Positions 44,819 to 53,263 of a stretch of 64,000 nt of DNA are shown here, in pieces. Every line of letters starts with the position of its first letter. Position 1 is the stretch's first letter. This DNA is from an uncultured Muribaculaceae bacterium (GTDB lineage: Bacteria > Bacteroidota > Bacteroidia > Bacteroidales > Muribaculaceae). The position numbers were made by a program, and so were the translations under genes. The DNA lies in contig CANCXM010000003.1 of NCBI GenBank assembly GCA_947381945.1, positions 1-64,000 on the forward strand, given 5' to 3'. The notes under the pieces were generated by a model. That model searched no databases. It worked only from the letters and a program-made list of their open reading frames with translations, and was not told the DNA's origin.

Positions 44819-45868
44819 ATGGCAGAATTCAAAAAACAGCCCAGATTCCGTACCGTAATTGACCCCGCCATTGTGGAGAGGGTCAAGCAGCTCGTGCTCG
44901 TTGCGAGAGACATTGTCATCACCTGCCATGTCAGCCCCGACGGTGATGCCTTGGGTTCGTCATGCGCACTTTGGTATGTCCTCAAGGCGCTCGGAAAGAC
45001 AGCCAACGTAGTGACCGCTGACTGCGCTCCGCGTTCGCTCCAGTTCCTGCCCGGTGTCCGCGACATCGTGGCGGCTACCCGTCAGGCCGACCGTGCCCAC
45101 GAGCTTATCGCCCAGGCGGATCTCATCTTCTGCATGGATTTCAATGACCCATCGCGCGTCGACAGGCTCACCGACGCGCTCACGTCATCCAAGGCCAAGA
45201 AGATTGTCATCGACCATCACCTCGATCCACGTATCGAGTCCGAGATTCTCATCTCACGTCCGGAAGTGTCCTCCACCTCCGCCCTGCTCTATCTGTTCCT
45301 TTGGCAAGCCGGATGGACCCGCTATCTCAACCGCAGCGCTGCGGCCTGCATCTACACCGGAATGATGACCGATACCGGCAACTTCTCCTACAATTCCAAC
45401 GATCCGGACCTCTACCTGATTGTCCACGACCTCATGCGCAAGGGCATCGACAAGGACAATCTCTACAAGCTCGTGATGAACACCGCCTCGGAATCCCGTG
45501 TCCGCATAATGGGCTACGCACAGTACAAGATGCAGCTTCTCCCCTCACACCGCGCAGCCATCATCACTCTCAGCGAGGAGGAGCTGAAAGAATTTGACTA
45601 CAACAAGGGCGACACTGAAGGACTCGTCAACGTTCCCCTCTCCATCCCTGAAGTCACATATTCCGTCTTTCTCCGCGAGGACGACAAAAACTGCGTCAAG
45701 GTGTCGATGCGAAGCAAAGGCGACTTTTCGGTCAGCCTTATGTGTGAGGAAAACTTCGACGGCGGAGGCCATACCAACGCCGCCGGTGGTGAATTCCACG
45801 GTCCTCTTGGCAAGGCACTTGAAAAATTACTCGAAATCATACCAAACTACGATAAATATCTGCAATGA
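44819..45868 (+). CDS. nrnA: DHH family oligoribonuclease / pAp phosphatase
   Basis: 349 residues from ATG at 44819 (MAEFKKQPRFRTVIDPAIVERV); a longer in-frame start at 44657 would add 54 residues translated from the A+T-rich upstream region and the promoter, and is rejected. NrnA degrades 2-5-mer RNAs to mononucleotides and dephosphorylates 3'-phosphoadenosine 5'-phosphate. DHH signatures are complete: VITCHVSPDGDALGSS, FCMDFNDP, VIDHHLDP and MMTDTGNFSYNS, and the C-terminal DHHA1 motif GGGHTNAAGGEF. The stop overlaps the start of the DUF4827 gene by 4 bp. Confidence 0.94.
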   Translation: MAEFKKQPRFRTVIDPAIVERVKQLVLVARDIVITCHVSPDGDALGSSCALWYVLKALGKTANVVTADCAPRSLQFLPGVRDIVAATRQADRAHELIAQADLIFCMDFNDPSRVDRLTDALTSSKAKKIVIDHHLDPRIESEILISRPEVSSTSALLYLFLWQAGWTRYLNRSAAACIYTGMMTDTGNFSYNSNDPDLYLIVHDLMRKGIDKDNLYKLVMNTASESRVRIMGYAQYKMQLLPSHRAAIITLSEEELKEFDYNKGDTEGLVNVPLSIPEVTYSVFLREDDKNCVKVSMRSKGDFSVSLMCEENFDGGGHTNAAGGEFHGPLGKALEKLLEIIPNYDKYLQ

Positions 45869-46437
45869 AAAAATTTCTTTCTCCCATAGTCCTTCTCATC
45901 GCCATTGCGATGGGTCTCACATCGTGTGACGATTCAAAGAGCTATGCCGAACTCCTCGCCGATGAGAATCAGGCCGTCAACAAATTCCTTGTCGAATTCA
46001 AGGTGGTCGATGCCATTCCGGCCGACTCAGTCTTTGAAGTCGGTGAGGACGCTCCGTTCTATCGCATTGACGAGAATTCCAACGTCTACATGCAGGTGCT
46101 CTCCGTCGGCACTGATGAAAAGCCTGAGAAAGATGACCGTGTCTACTTCCGCTTCACCCGCTACAACATGTTCTACTATGTTGTCGGTGGAGACAACACT
46201 CTTCTCGGCTCCGGAAATGCCGACGGAATGAACACTGAGGCGACCTTCTTCCTCTTTGAAAACACGAGTGTGTACCAGTCTACTCAGTATGGCACAGGCA
46301 TCCAGCTCCCGATGAAGTTCCTCGGCTACAACGCCAAAGTCAATCTCGTCATCAAATCGCAGGATGGGCCGACCGATGAGATGTCATACGTCATCCCCTA
46401 TCTGTACACCATTACCTACTACAAGTCAATGATTTAA
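45865..46437 (+). CDS. DUF4827 lipoprotein
   Basis: 190 residues with lipoprotein signal MKKFLSPIVLLIAIAMGLTSC (Cys21). The mature protein, from DDSKSYAELLADENQAVNKFL onward in pieces such as KSYAELLADENQAVN, GEDAPFYRIDE and VYFRFTRYNM, matches the DUF4827 pattern, whose C-terminal half looks FKBP-like and whose members often follow nrnA in Bacteroidales. It is coupled to nrnA (4-bp overlap) and followed by glmM after 25 bp. A periplasmic or outer-membrane folding role is an inference from fold resemblance. Confidence 0.85.
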   Translation: MKKFLSPIVLLIAIAMGLTSCDDSKSYAELLADENQAVNKFLVEFKVVDAIPADSVFEVGEDAPFYRIDENSNVYMQVLSVGTDEKPEKDDRVYFRFTRYNMFYYVVGGDNTLLGSGNADGMNTEATFFLFENTSVYQSTQYGTGIQLPMKFLGYNAKVNLVIKSQDGPTDEMSYVIPYLYTITYYKSMI

Positions 46438-46462
46438 TCCCACAATAGATACACAATAAGCC

Positions 46463-47848
46463 ATGTCACTTATCAAAAGCATCTCGGGAATACGCGGCAC
46501 CATCGGTGGCGCTCCCGGCGACGGTCTCTCACCTCTCGACATTGTTAAGTTTACTGCGGCCTACGCAACCTTTATCGCTGCAAATACAACCCGCGCCAAC
46601 CGCACGATTGTGGTCGGACGCGACGCACGCCTCAGCGGAAAGATGGTCAACGACATAGTTATCGGCACCCTCACAGCAATGGGATTCGATGTCATCAACA
46701 TCGGTCCGGCTTCGACCCCCACCACCGAGATTGCAGTGGTTGCCGAGAAAGCCTGCGGAGGCATAATCCTCACCGCAAGCCACAATCCCAAGCAGTGGAA
46801 CGCCCTCAAACTTCTCAACGAGGATGGTGAATTCCTCAACGATGCCCAGGGCAAGGAAGTGCTCCGCATCGCCGACGAGGAAGCCTACACTTTTGCAGAA
46901 GTCGACAACCTCGGTCACGAATACACCAACAACACCTATAATCTCCGCCACATCGAGCAGGTACTCGCTCTTGACCTCGTTGATGTCGAGGCAATCCGCA
47001 AAGCCAACTTCACGGTTGCTGTTGATGCTGTCAACTCCGTCGGCGGTGTGGTCATTCCCCAATTGCTCCGTGCCCTCGGTGTGAAAAACATCATCGAGCT
47101 CAACTGCGAGCCCAACGGCAAATTTGCCCATACCCCCGAACCCATTCCTCAGAACCTCACCCAGATTTCATCGCTCATGGCTGATGGCCGTGCTGATGTC
47201 GGTTTCGTTGTCGACCCCGACGTTGACCGCCTCGCTATCGTGATGGAAAATGGCGAGATGTTTGTCGAGGAATACACCCTCGTTTCAATCGCCGACTATG
47301 TTCTCGCCCACACTCCCGGCTCGACAGTCTCCAACCTCAGCTCTTCACGCGCTCTCCGCGACGTGACCCGCCGTCATGGTTGCGAATACTCAGCCGCTGC
47401 AGTAGGTGAGGTCAATGTGACCACCAAGATGAAGGAAACCGGAGCCATCATCGGTGGCGAAGGCAATGGCGGTGTCATCTATCCCGCCGCTCACTATGGC
47501 CGTGACGCTCTCGTCGGTGTCGCCCTCTTCCTCTCGCTCCTCGCAAAGAGCGGCAAGAAGGTCAGCGAACTCAAAAAGACATATCCCGCCTACGAAATCG
47601 CCAAAAACAAAATGGAACTCACCCCTGAGATTGATGTGGACGCCATCCTCGCAGCCGTAAAGGAGAAATTTGCAGGAGAGCAGATTACAGACATCGACGG
47701 AGTGAAGATTGATTTCGAGGATTCGTGGGTTCACCTCCGCAAGTCCAACACCGAACCGATCATCCGCATTTACAGCGAAGCCGCAACAATGGCCGAAGCC
47801 GATGCCCTCGCCCAGCGCATCAAGGACATCATCACCGAAATGATCTGA
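46463..47848 (+). CDS. glmM: phosphoglucosamine mutase
   Basis: 461 residues. GlmM converts glucosamine-6-phosphate to glucosamine-1-phosphate for UDP-GlcNAc, feeding peptidoglycan and polysaccharide synthesis. The phosphoserine loop is ILTASHNPKQWNALK with Ser106, the metal loop DPDVDRLAIV, the sugar loop GGEGNGGVIYP and the C-terminal phosphate site RKSNTEPIIRIYSEA. The family also includes phosphomannomutase/phosphoglucomutase, but the GEGNGG motif and size favour GlmM in Bacteroidota. It is the last gene of nrnA-DUF4827-glmM; a repeated hairpin element lies about 100-200 bp past its stop. Confidence 0.9.
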   Translation: MSLIKSISGIRGTIGGAPGDGLSPLDIVKFTAAYATFIAANTTRANRTIVVGRDARLSGKMVNDIVIGTLTAMGFDVINIGPASTPTTEIAVVAEKACGGIILTASHNPKQWNALKLLNEDGEFLNDAQGKEVLRIADEEAYTFAEVDNLGHEYTNNTYNLRHIEQVLALDLVDVEAIRKANFTVAVDAVNSVGGVVIPQLLRALGVKNIIELNCEPNGKFAHTPEPIPQNLTQISSLMADGRADVGFVVDPDVDRLAIVMENGEMFVEEYTLVSIADYVLAHTPGSTVSNLSSSRALRDVTRRHGCEYSAAAVGEVNVTTKMKETGAIIGGEGNGGVIYPAAHYGRDALVGVALFLSLLAKSGKKVSELKKTYPAYEIAKNKMELTPEIDVDAILAAVKEKFAGEQITDIDGVKIDFEDSWVHLRKSNTEPIIRIYSEAATMAEADALAQRIKDIITEMI

Positions 47849-47950
47849 TGGTTCATACGATGGGTGAAACGACCTGAGTAAATTCATTAAATTTCCCCAA
47901 TAGACTGAATTTTTTCGAAAAAAAATAAATCCAACAGTGAACCAATCACC

Positions 47951-48067
47951 GCCCCTTGCGTTATAATGGTATAGAAAATTTACTTTTTCCATTGCAAGAA
48001 ATGTGATAATGATTGGTTTATTAAACGAAACTAAGGCTGTCGAGATGACAGCCTTTTTCGTTTATAT
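47951..48067 (+). repeat. repeat element copy A (terminator / small-RNA-like)
   Basis: About 115 bp nearly identical to copies at 48535-48655 and 53338-53460. Shared blocks are GCGTTATAATGG, ACTTTTTCCATTGCAAGAA, ATGTGATAATGATTGG and a terminator AAGGCTGTC-gagat-GACAGCCTT-TTTCG (48032-48060). TACTTTTT at 47981-47988 is one base off a -7 promoter box, so a transcript of about 60-70 nt ending in the hairpin is possible. All three copies are on the plus strand. Copy A may also end glmM transcription. Confidence 0.7.
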
Positions 48068-48142
48068 CACCTATCCAATATATCACACAAAAAAATTTCA
48101 CATCACCATCCAAAAACAATTGCAGAGACGTGTCATGGCCGG

Positions 48143-48182
48143 TTGTAGGGACGCGCTGTAGCGCGTATGCCAAATGAACCGG
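48143..48182 (+). repeat. REP-like palindromic repeat 1
   Basis: A 40-nt unit with the perfect dyad ACGCGCT-GT-AGCGCGT inside GTAGGGACGCGCT...GTATGCC, followed by ATGAACCGG. It matches the unit at 53224-53263 at 37 of 40 positions and pairs with the inverted copy at 48385-48420. Confidence 0.75.
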
Positions 48183-48208
48183 ACATTCCACTTGCCACAT
48201 AAATCAGT

Positions 48209-48358
48209 GGTACAGAAATTCAAAAATAACATAAATTACAAATATTTTTTCAAGGCTGGTATTTTTCAAAGCCGGTTTGATTAATCCATCAAATCACCGA
48301 CAACTGAAAACCGTCTGTAATTTGGCCTATAAGTCTGTTATTTTTGAATTTCTGTACC
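48209..48358. repeat. 23-bp perfect inverted repeat nested between REP units
   Basis: GGTACAGAAATTCAAAAATA plus ACA at 48209-48231 is the exact reverse complement of 48336-48358. It encloses 104 bp of A+T-rich DNA and is itself enclosed by REP units 1 and 2, so the whole block 48141-48422 is a nested dyad. Confidence 0.75.
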
Positions 48359-48384
48359 CAAGTTTTTTTCATGGAGTTTACTAT

Positions 48385-48420
48385 TTCATTCGGCATACGC
48401 GCTACAGCGCGTCCCTACAA
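48385..48420 (-). repeat. REP-like palindromic repeat 2 (inverted)
   Basis: Reverse-oriented copy of the unit at 48143-48182; 31 bases (48392-48422 with 48141-48171) match without mismatch. The dyad core is GCGCTACAGCGC. Confidence 0.75.
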
Positions 48421-48441
48421 CCAGCCTTAACCCGTCAATCC

Positions 48442-48657
48442 AACCGGCCATGATGCGTCCATACAATCTGTCATTACAGGCACTGCATAATGGAATAAAA
48501 AAATTTTTCAACCTTCCATGAACCTTTTTCCTGACCACCGCGTTATAATGGCATAAGAGAAAAATTACTTTTTCCATTGCAAGAAAAAGAAATGTGATAA
48601 TGATTGGTTTATTAAACGAAATTAAGGCTGTCGGGATGACAGCCTTTTTCGTTTACA
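48442..48657 (+). repeat. repeat element copy B (long form)
   Basis: About 215 bp related to copy C along its whole length: AACCGGCCATGATGCGTCC, GGAATAAAAAAATTT, ATGAACCTTTTTCCTGACCA, GCGTTATAATGGCATAAGAG, then the core shared with copy A and the terminator AAGGCTGTC-gggat-GACAGCCTT. It has a 6-nt insertion (an extra AAAAGA) after TTGCAAG relative to A and C. It lies past the stop of the response-regulator gene in antisense orientation. Confidence 0.7.
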
Positions 48658-48739
48658 TACAATTCTAAATCCGGACGTATTCAATAATAATCTGATTTCA
48701 ACTAAACATCCATCCAACCATAATCCATTCATCCTCCAA

Positions 48740-49429
48740 TTATCGCTTGACCACCAACATATACCCGAATCCCCGTTGATTGACTATAGTTATGGATGAA
48801 TCATGGCGAAGGAGGCGACGCAGTTTGTGAATAAAGCCGTGGAGTGAATTGCGGTTGCTCAGATCGTCGCGCTGCCAAATAGCAATCATGAGCCTGGAGG
48901 CATCCACCGTGTGGCCCATCGATGCTGCAAGTTCCGAAAGCAGACGCGCCTCAATGTGTGAAAGGCTCAGTTCTTTCCCGTCAAACCTCAGTGTCTGAGT
49001 AGTGGCATTGAAAGTATAGGCACCGATTTCATAGACCAAATCGGATTCCTCCACTGTCGCGAAGGAACGCACACGCAGAAGTGCCTTTATCCTTACGATA
49101 AGTTCCCGCAATTCAAAAGGCTTCTTCAGATAGTCATTGCCACCGGCATCAAAACCATCCTCGACATCATCAATCGAACTCTTGGCAGTAAGAAAAAGTA
49201 TGGGCACCGAAGGCGACAGACGCCTTATCCTCCTTGCCATTCCAAAGCCGTCGAGACCGGGCATCATCACATCGGCCACTACCACGTCGGCTCCTTCCGA
49301 CTGAAACTTGGACAGTCCGTCGAGCCCGTTGACCGCAACTGTCACCTCGTAGCCCTGTCCGCGCAATGTATCGGCGACAATCATTGCAAGATCCGCCTCA
49401 TCCTCGACCAACAATATTTTCCTTGCCAT
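48740..49429 (-). CDS. OmpR/PhoB-family response regulator
   Basis: 229 residues from MARKILLVEDE. The receiver domain has the acidic pair in VEDEAD, the phosphoacceptor Asp53 (VVVADVMMPG), the switch Thr in ILFLTAKSS and Lys in YLKKPFELREL. The C-terminal winged helix (about 130-229) is of the Trans_reg_C type (LSHIEARLLSELAASMG, then GFIHKLRRLLRHD). It overlaps the end of the sensor kinase gene by about 30 bp, so the pair is coupled. A likely operator lies in the promoter region between the kinase gene and the outer-membrane barrel gene. Confidence 0.93.
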   Translation of the reverse strand: MARKILLVEDEADLAMIVADTLRGQGYEVTVAVNGLDGLSKFQSEGADVVVADVMMPGLDGFGMARRIRRLSPSVPILFLTAKSSIDDVEDGFDAGGNDYLKKPFELRELIVRIKALLRVRSFATVEESDLVYEIGAYTFNATTQTLRFDGKELSLSHIEARLLSELAASMGHTVDASRLMIAIWQRDDLSNRNSLHGFIHKLRRLLRHDSSITIVNQRGFGYMLVVKR

Positions 49430-50816
49430 AATCATTGAATTTTATCGTGAACTCCGACCCTCTTCCGAGACGGCTTCTGACACTGATTGTCCATCCCATC
49501 TTTTCGAGTATCTGTCTGACATAATAGAGACCTATACCATAGCCTCTTACTTCGTTGCAATTTCCGTGTGGCACACGGTAGAATTTATTGAATAGCTGCG
49601 GAAGACTTTTAGCCGGAATACCGATTCCATTGTCAGCCACACTGACACCATCCCGTGAACAGTTTATCCTGATTTCAACGCTCTCACCCGAATACTTGAT
49701 TGCATTGTCAATCAGATTGTTCACCACATTGGCGAAATGCACCCTGTCGATCCTCACCATGATTTCCTCCTCAACTGCCTCCACTGTAATCTCAATCGGC
49801 TTCTCCGCCCTCATCCGCTGCGCCGAAGCGATTTCACGGACAAACCCGACAAGCTCCACATCATCCATCGAAAGCTGCATAGTCTGCCTGCGTTCCATGC
49901 TCATTGCCAATATGCTCTCCACCAGTTCGCCAAGGCGTTTGAGCTGACGGATGGCAATGGTAAGATATGCCACCTTCCTTTGCGGGTCATTGGCAGTGTC
50001 GAAATGCAGCAGGGCATCGTTGGCGGAATAGGCAATGGCAATTGGCGTTTTAAGTTCGTGAGTCATATTGTTAACGAAATCATCCTTCAGCTCCTCCAAT
50101 GTACGCAGCCGACCGACCGTCAGCAAAAGATAACGGAATCCGACCGCAAAAATCAATATCAGCACAAAATTTACCGCAACCACGCCCGCCATGCGCCGGA
50201 ACACCTGCGACATTAATGGCGACATATAGACGAGATAACGCTGACCCTTACCTTTGCCATAGCGGTGTTCAAACACATCAAGTCCGCTCAGATCCCGCTC
50301 CAACCTCGGATTGGCACAAACCACATTCCCGACGGAATCCACCAGTTCAACAGCCACGAAATCCGGACTTATCCCTCTCTCGTTGAGACGGCGGAGAAGA
50401 ATACTGTCGGACACCGAGACATCCAACGGCATGTCACTGTCCATCTGGACGTGCATCTGCTCGCTCATCTCATCCACAATCTGGGCAGTGAACGCCTCGG
50501 CCTTTATCAACCGGCGCTTGTTGACAACTTTCTCCGCTCCGTCAGAACCTGTCGCCTTCATCACCAGGGTGTCACTGCCATTTTCCAATGTACCTTCAAC
50601 TGACATGGCCTGCAGTTTACTGAAATTGATGGTGCGTTCCCAAAGCTCGTCAATATCCATGTAGACTATCGACACGGAAACATCGCGCCTCACATCTTTC
50701 TCTATCGAGCGGTAAAGCGCGTGAAGGCAGATTATGTCGATGACAAAAGCCACGACAGAAGCTGCTATTATTAATGTGGTGACAGTCTTAAAATTCTTCA
50801 TAAAACTCTGTTGCAC
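49398..50816 (-). CDS. sensor histidine kinase of the two-component system
   Basis: 472 residues (an alternative Met at residue 6). A first membrane helix (about 12-34), a periplasmic domain of about 170 residues, and a second helix (about 210-232) are followed by HisKA with the phosphoacceptor His253 in FVNNMTHELKTPIA, and HATPase_c with NVVNNLIDNAIKYS, VADNGIGIP and GYGIGLYYVRQIL. It is the orthodox membrane-bound class I kinase. It is transcribed first, ahead of its response regulator, and diverges from the barrel protein gene at 51066. The signal it senses is unknown; envelope or ligand uptake through the barrel is suggested by position. Confidence 0.93.
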   Translation of the reverse strand: MQQSFMKNFKTVTTLIIAASVVAFVIDIICLHALYRSIEKDVRRDVSVSIVYMDIDELWERTINFSKLQAMSVEGTLENGSDTLVMKATGSDGAEKVVNKRRLIKAEAFTAQIVDEMSEQMHVQMDSDMPLDVSVSDSILLRRLNERGISPDFVAVELVDSVGNVVCANPRLERDLSGLDVFEHRYGKGKGQRYLVYMSPLMSQVFRRMAGVVAVNFVLILIFAVGFRYLLLTVGRLRTLEELKDDFVNNMTHELKTPIAIAYSANDALLHFDTANDPQRKVAYLTIAIRQLKRLGELVESILAMSMERRQTMQLSMDDVELVGFVREIASAQRMRAEKPIEITVEAVEEEIMVRIDRVHFANVVNNLIDNAIKYSGESVEIRINCSRDGVSVADNGIGIPAKSLPQLFNKFYRVPHGNCNEVRGYGIGLYYVRQILEKMGWTISVRSRLGRGSEFTIKFNDYGKENIVGRG

Positions 50817-50882
50817 AAGGACTGCGGACCATAATACCGGTCAATGATTACCGCAATGCTAATAATCATCCGGCTCCAAGCC

Positions 50883-50914
50883 CAAATTTACGCACTTTCC
50901 ACCATTCAGCCAAC
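50883..50914 (-). promoter_or_regulatory. promoter of the two-component system
   Basis: Minus-strand GTTG, 20 nt, TAAATTTG (the -7 box is the complement of 50883-50890), 66 bp before the kinase ATG. The TAAG array starts 16 bp upstream of its -33 box. Confidence 0.55.
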
Positions 50915-50929
50915 CTCCACAGAAAGAAT

Positions 50930-50964
50930 TAAGACTAAATAAGCCTGAGCTAAGACTAAATAAG
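50930..50964. promoter_or_regulatory. putative response-regulator operator: four TAAG half-sites at one-turn spacing
   Basis: The 14-mer TAAGACTAAATAAG occurs twice, at 50930-50943 and 50951-50964, a period of 21 bp (two helical turns). Within it TAAG is itself repeated, so TAAG begins at 50930, 50940, 50951 and 50961, spacings 10, 11, 10. Direct repeats one turn apart are the typical binding pattern of OmpR/PhoB-type regulators. The array stands between the two divergent promoters, about 33 bp upstream of the -7 box of the barrel gene. Confidence 0.6.
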
Positions 50965-50996
50965 TAAATTCCGTAGGCACTGTGACGGCGTATGGA

Positions 50997-51004
50997 TAAC
51001 TTTG
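50997..51004 (+). promoter_or_regulatory. -7 promoter element of the outer-membrane barrel gene
   Basis: TAACTTTG, an exact match, about 60 bp before the ATG at 51066. The -33 position (GTAG) is poor, which fits a promoter that needs an activator bound at the upstream TAAG array. Confidence 0.55.
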
Positions 51005-51065
51005 CTTCGGCTCCCGGAAACACCGACCACGCCATCAATAACCATCAGAAATAACAGAGTGCATC

Positions 51066-53189
51066 ATGATGAAATCCGCTTTACCCATACTGCTTCTCTT
51101 CTCCTCAATGGCATTACCCCTCTCTGCCATAAACCAAGCGCCGGACTCACTCTCAGCTACCGGACATCAGTCCTCTCCACTGCTCCAAACGTCCGGCACC
51201 GACTCCATTCCTGACCAGATGCTCAATGAAGTTGTAGTCAAAGGTGAGAAAAGTCAAATCAAATCGCGCGACGGAAGCATGGTGGTCGACCTTCCATCCA
51301 TCGTCAGGAATAAACCGGTCAGCAACATCCTCGAAGCATTGACATATCTTCCCGGAGTCACTTCCGACGGAGGAATGCTCTCACTTGCGGGAGCAGGAAC
51401 AGTCAGCATCATCCTCAACGGCGAGCCAACCGACATGTCGGTCGAAACCCTCTACCAACTCCTCTACTCAATGCCGGTCGACAAATTGAAAAATGTCGAA
51501 ATCATGTATGCCGCTCCCGCAAAATACCATGTCAAAGGTGCGGTGTTAAACATCATTCTTAAAACTCCCACCCCACTCGACGGACTTCAAGGACAACTCC
51601 GGGCAGGCTATGAGCAGACCCACCGTCCGACTTACGGAGCCGGCGCAGCCGCAACCTACGCAATAAAGAAGTGGACATTCGACATGAATTACTCGCTACG
51701 GGATGGACGCGGGAAAGACCGTGAAGTGACCCGTTCAAACCATCTCGTCGACGGCATCCGTCATCTCATCGAGGAAGACAACAGCAGAATCTCACACAAG
51801 CTTTCAAACCTCATCTATGCCTCATCAGCCTATTCATTCTCCAAAGAAAGCAGCCTGAAACTGACCTACAACGGGCAGTTCACATCCAATTCCAAAAACC
51901 TGAGCCACACCACAGGTACTCTCGGACAAAGCCTCAACACCTCAACCTATCAATCACCCATAGCCTTCCACTACGCAGCCTTGCGCTACACCACTCCTTT
52001 CGGCCTCGCCGCAGGTGGTGAATTCTCCCACTATTCCGAACGCCGCCATCAGTATCTTCAATCCCTCTCTCCCGATGCTCCCGTCATGGATGCTTCCAAC
52101 AGGCAAAGGGTGAGCCGGACACACGTCTATGCCGACATGACACACCAAATAAATGACATGGCGATAAACTACGGTGCCGAATACACCTCTGCCTCCGACC
52201 ATAGCCGTCAATCATTCCTCCTGCCCGAAAATCCGGGCTTCAACAGCACTCTCAATGAAAAAACCATCCAGGTCTATGCCGGTATGCAAGGCTCGTTTCC
52301 ATTCGGGCTATCCCTCACCGCCTCACTCGCAGGAGAATACTACCACAATGCAAGCGTCCACAACTGGGACTTTGTCCCGCAGTTGGGAGCGACATACTAT
52401 CGCACACCGACAAGCATCTTTCAGCTCTCATTCTTTTCCGAGCGCGTCTATCCCTCATATTGGGAACTGCACGGAGCGACAGGCTATCTGAACCCCTACA
52501 GCATTGTGGTCGGCAATCCCGATCTTCTCCCCACGCTAAAATATTCCGGCCAATTCTCCTACATTTTCCGGCAGAAATACGTGGCCACGCTCTATGTTAA
52601 ATACAACGACCGTGCATCGGTCCAGCTCCCCTATCAGTCACCTACGGAATTGCAGCTCATCTATCAGACTGTCAACATGAACTATACCCGGACCGTCGGG
52701 CTGCACCTCCATATTCCGCTCGAACTGAAATCAATCTTCAATTCGACCATCACGGCCAATCTCTTCAATCAGCGCGCGAAAGCCGACAGATTCCACGACA
52801 TCAGTTTCGACAACCGCCGATGGACATTCTACGGTGAACTCAACAATACCCTCCGCCTCTCCCCGACCTCTCCCATCGCTATTTCACTCGACATCTCCTG
52901 CATCACCCCATCCATTCAAGGTATAGGCAATCTGACAGGTTTATGGAAAATTGATGCCGGCCTCAAATGGAGTTTTGCAAAGAAACGGTGCTGCGAATTC
53001 AATCTGAAATGCAATGACATCTTCAACACCTGGTCACCTACCCTGACCATCGACACCCGTGGACAGGACTACCGCATGAAAGTAGTCGACATGACCCGAA
53101 GCCTCAACCTCACCTTCGTCTACCGCTTCAACGGCTTCAAACCCCACGACACCGACATCGACACATCCCGCTTCGGCACATGGAAATAG
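51066..53189 (+). CDS. TonB-dependent-receptor-like outer membrane beta-barrel protein
   Basis: 707 residues: signal peptide (about 1-21), a plug-like domain (about 55-165, with LNEVVVKGEKSQIKSRDGSM, VSNILEALTYLPGV and VEIMYAAPAKYHVKG) and a long barrel with alternating aromatic strands to the C-terminus. It lacks the N-terminal carboxypeptidase-regulatory domain seen in many Bacteroidota SusC proteins and fits the outer-membrane beta-barrel (OMP_b-brl_3) group. It is divergent from the two-component system, with a poor -33 box and a likely regulator-binding array upstream, so it is probably the main target of that system. No SusD partner is present. The ligand is unknown. Confidence 0.88.
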   Translation: MMKSALPILLLFSSMALPLSAINQAPDSLSATGHQSSPLLQTSGTDSIPDQMLNEVVVKGEKSQIKSRDGSMVVDLPSIVRNKPVSNILEALTYLPGVTSDGGMLSLAGAGTVSIILNGEPTDMSVETLYQLLYSMPVDKLKNVEIMYAAPAKYHVKGAVLNIILKTPTPLDGLQGQLRAGYEQTHRPTYGAGAAATYAIKKWTFDMNYSLRDGRGKDREVTRSNHLVDGIRHLIEEDNSRISHKLSNLIYASSAYSFSKESSLKLTYNGQFTSNSKNLSHTTGTLGQSLNTSTYQSPIAFHYAALRYTTPFGLAAGGEFSHYSERRHQYLQSLSPDAPVMDASNRQRVSRTHVYADMTHQINDMAINYGAEYTSASDHSRQSFLLPENPGFNSTLNEKTIQVYAGMQGSFPFGLSLTASLAGEYYHNASVHNWDFVPQLGATYYRTPTSIFQLSFFSERVYPSYWELHGATGYLNPYSIVVGNPDLLPTLKYSGQFSYIFRQKYVATLYVKYNDRASVQLPYQSPTELQLIYQTVNMNYTRTVGLHLHIPLELKSIFNSTITANLFNQRAKADRFHDISFDNRRWTFYGELNNTLRLSPTSPIAISLDISCITPSIQGIGNLTGLWKIDAGLKWSFAKKRCCEFNLKCNDIFNTWSPTLTIDTRGQDYRMKVVDMTRSLNLTFVYRFNGFKPHDTDIDTSRFGTWK

Positions 53190-53223
53190 GAGGTGGGTGG
53201 TTTGTCGAGCATTCCAACAATGA

Positions 53224-53263
53224 TTGTAGGGACGCGCTGAAGCGCGTATGCCCGATGAACCGG
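53224..53263 (+). repeat. REP-like palindromic repeat 3
   Basis: TTGTAGGGACGCGCTGAAGC and the following GCGTATGCCC-GATGAACCGG; dyad ACGCGCT-GA-AGCGCGT. It stands immediately upstream of repeat element copy C and 35 bp past the stop of the barrel gene. Confidence 0.75.

Noticed and set aside
48386..48577. Frame of 63 codons on the minus strand
   Set aside because: It reads across a REP palindrome and repeat copy B in a non-coding region, so it is not a gene.
50883..51004. Second invertible promoter at the two-component/barrel junction
   Set aside because: The 14-bp units are direct, not inverted, repeats and do not enclose either promoter, so they fit an operator rather than a recombination site.
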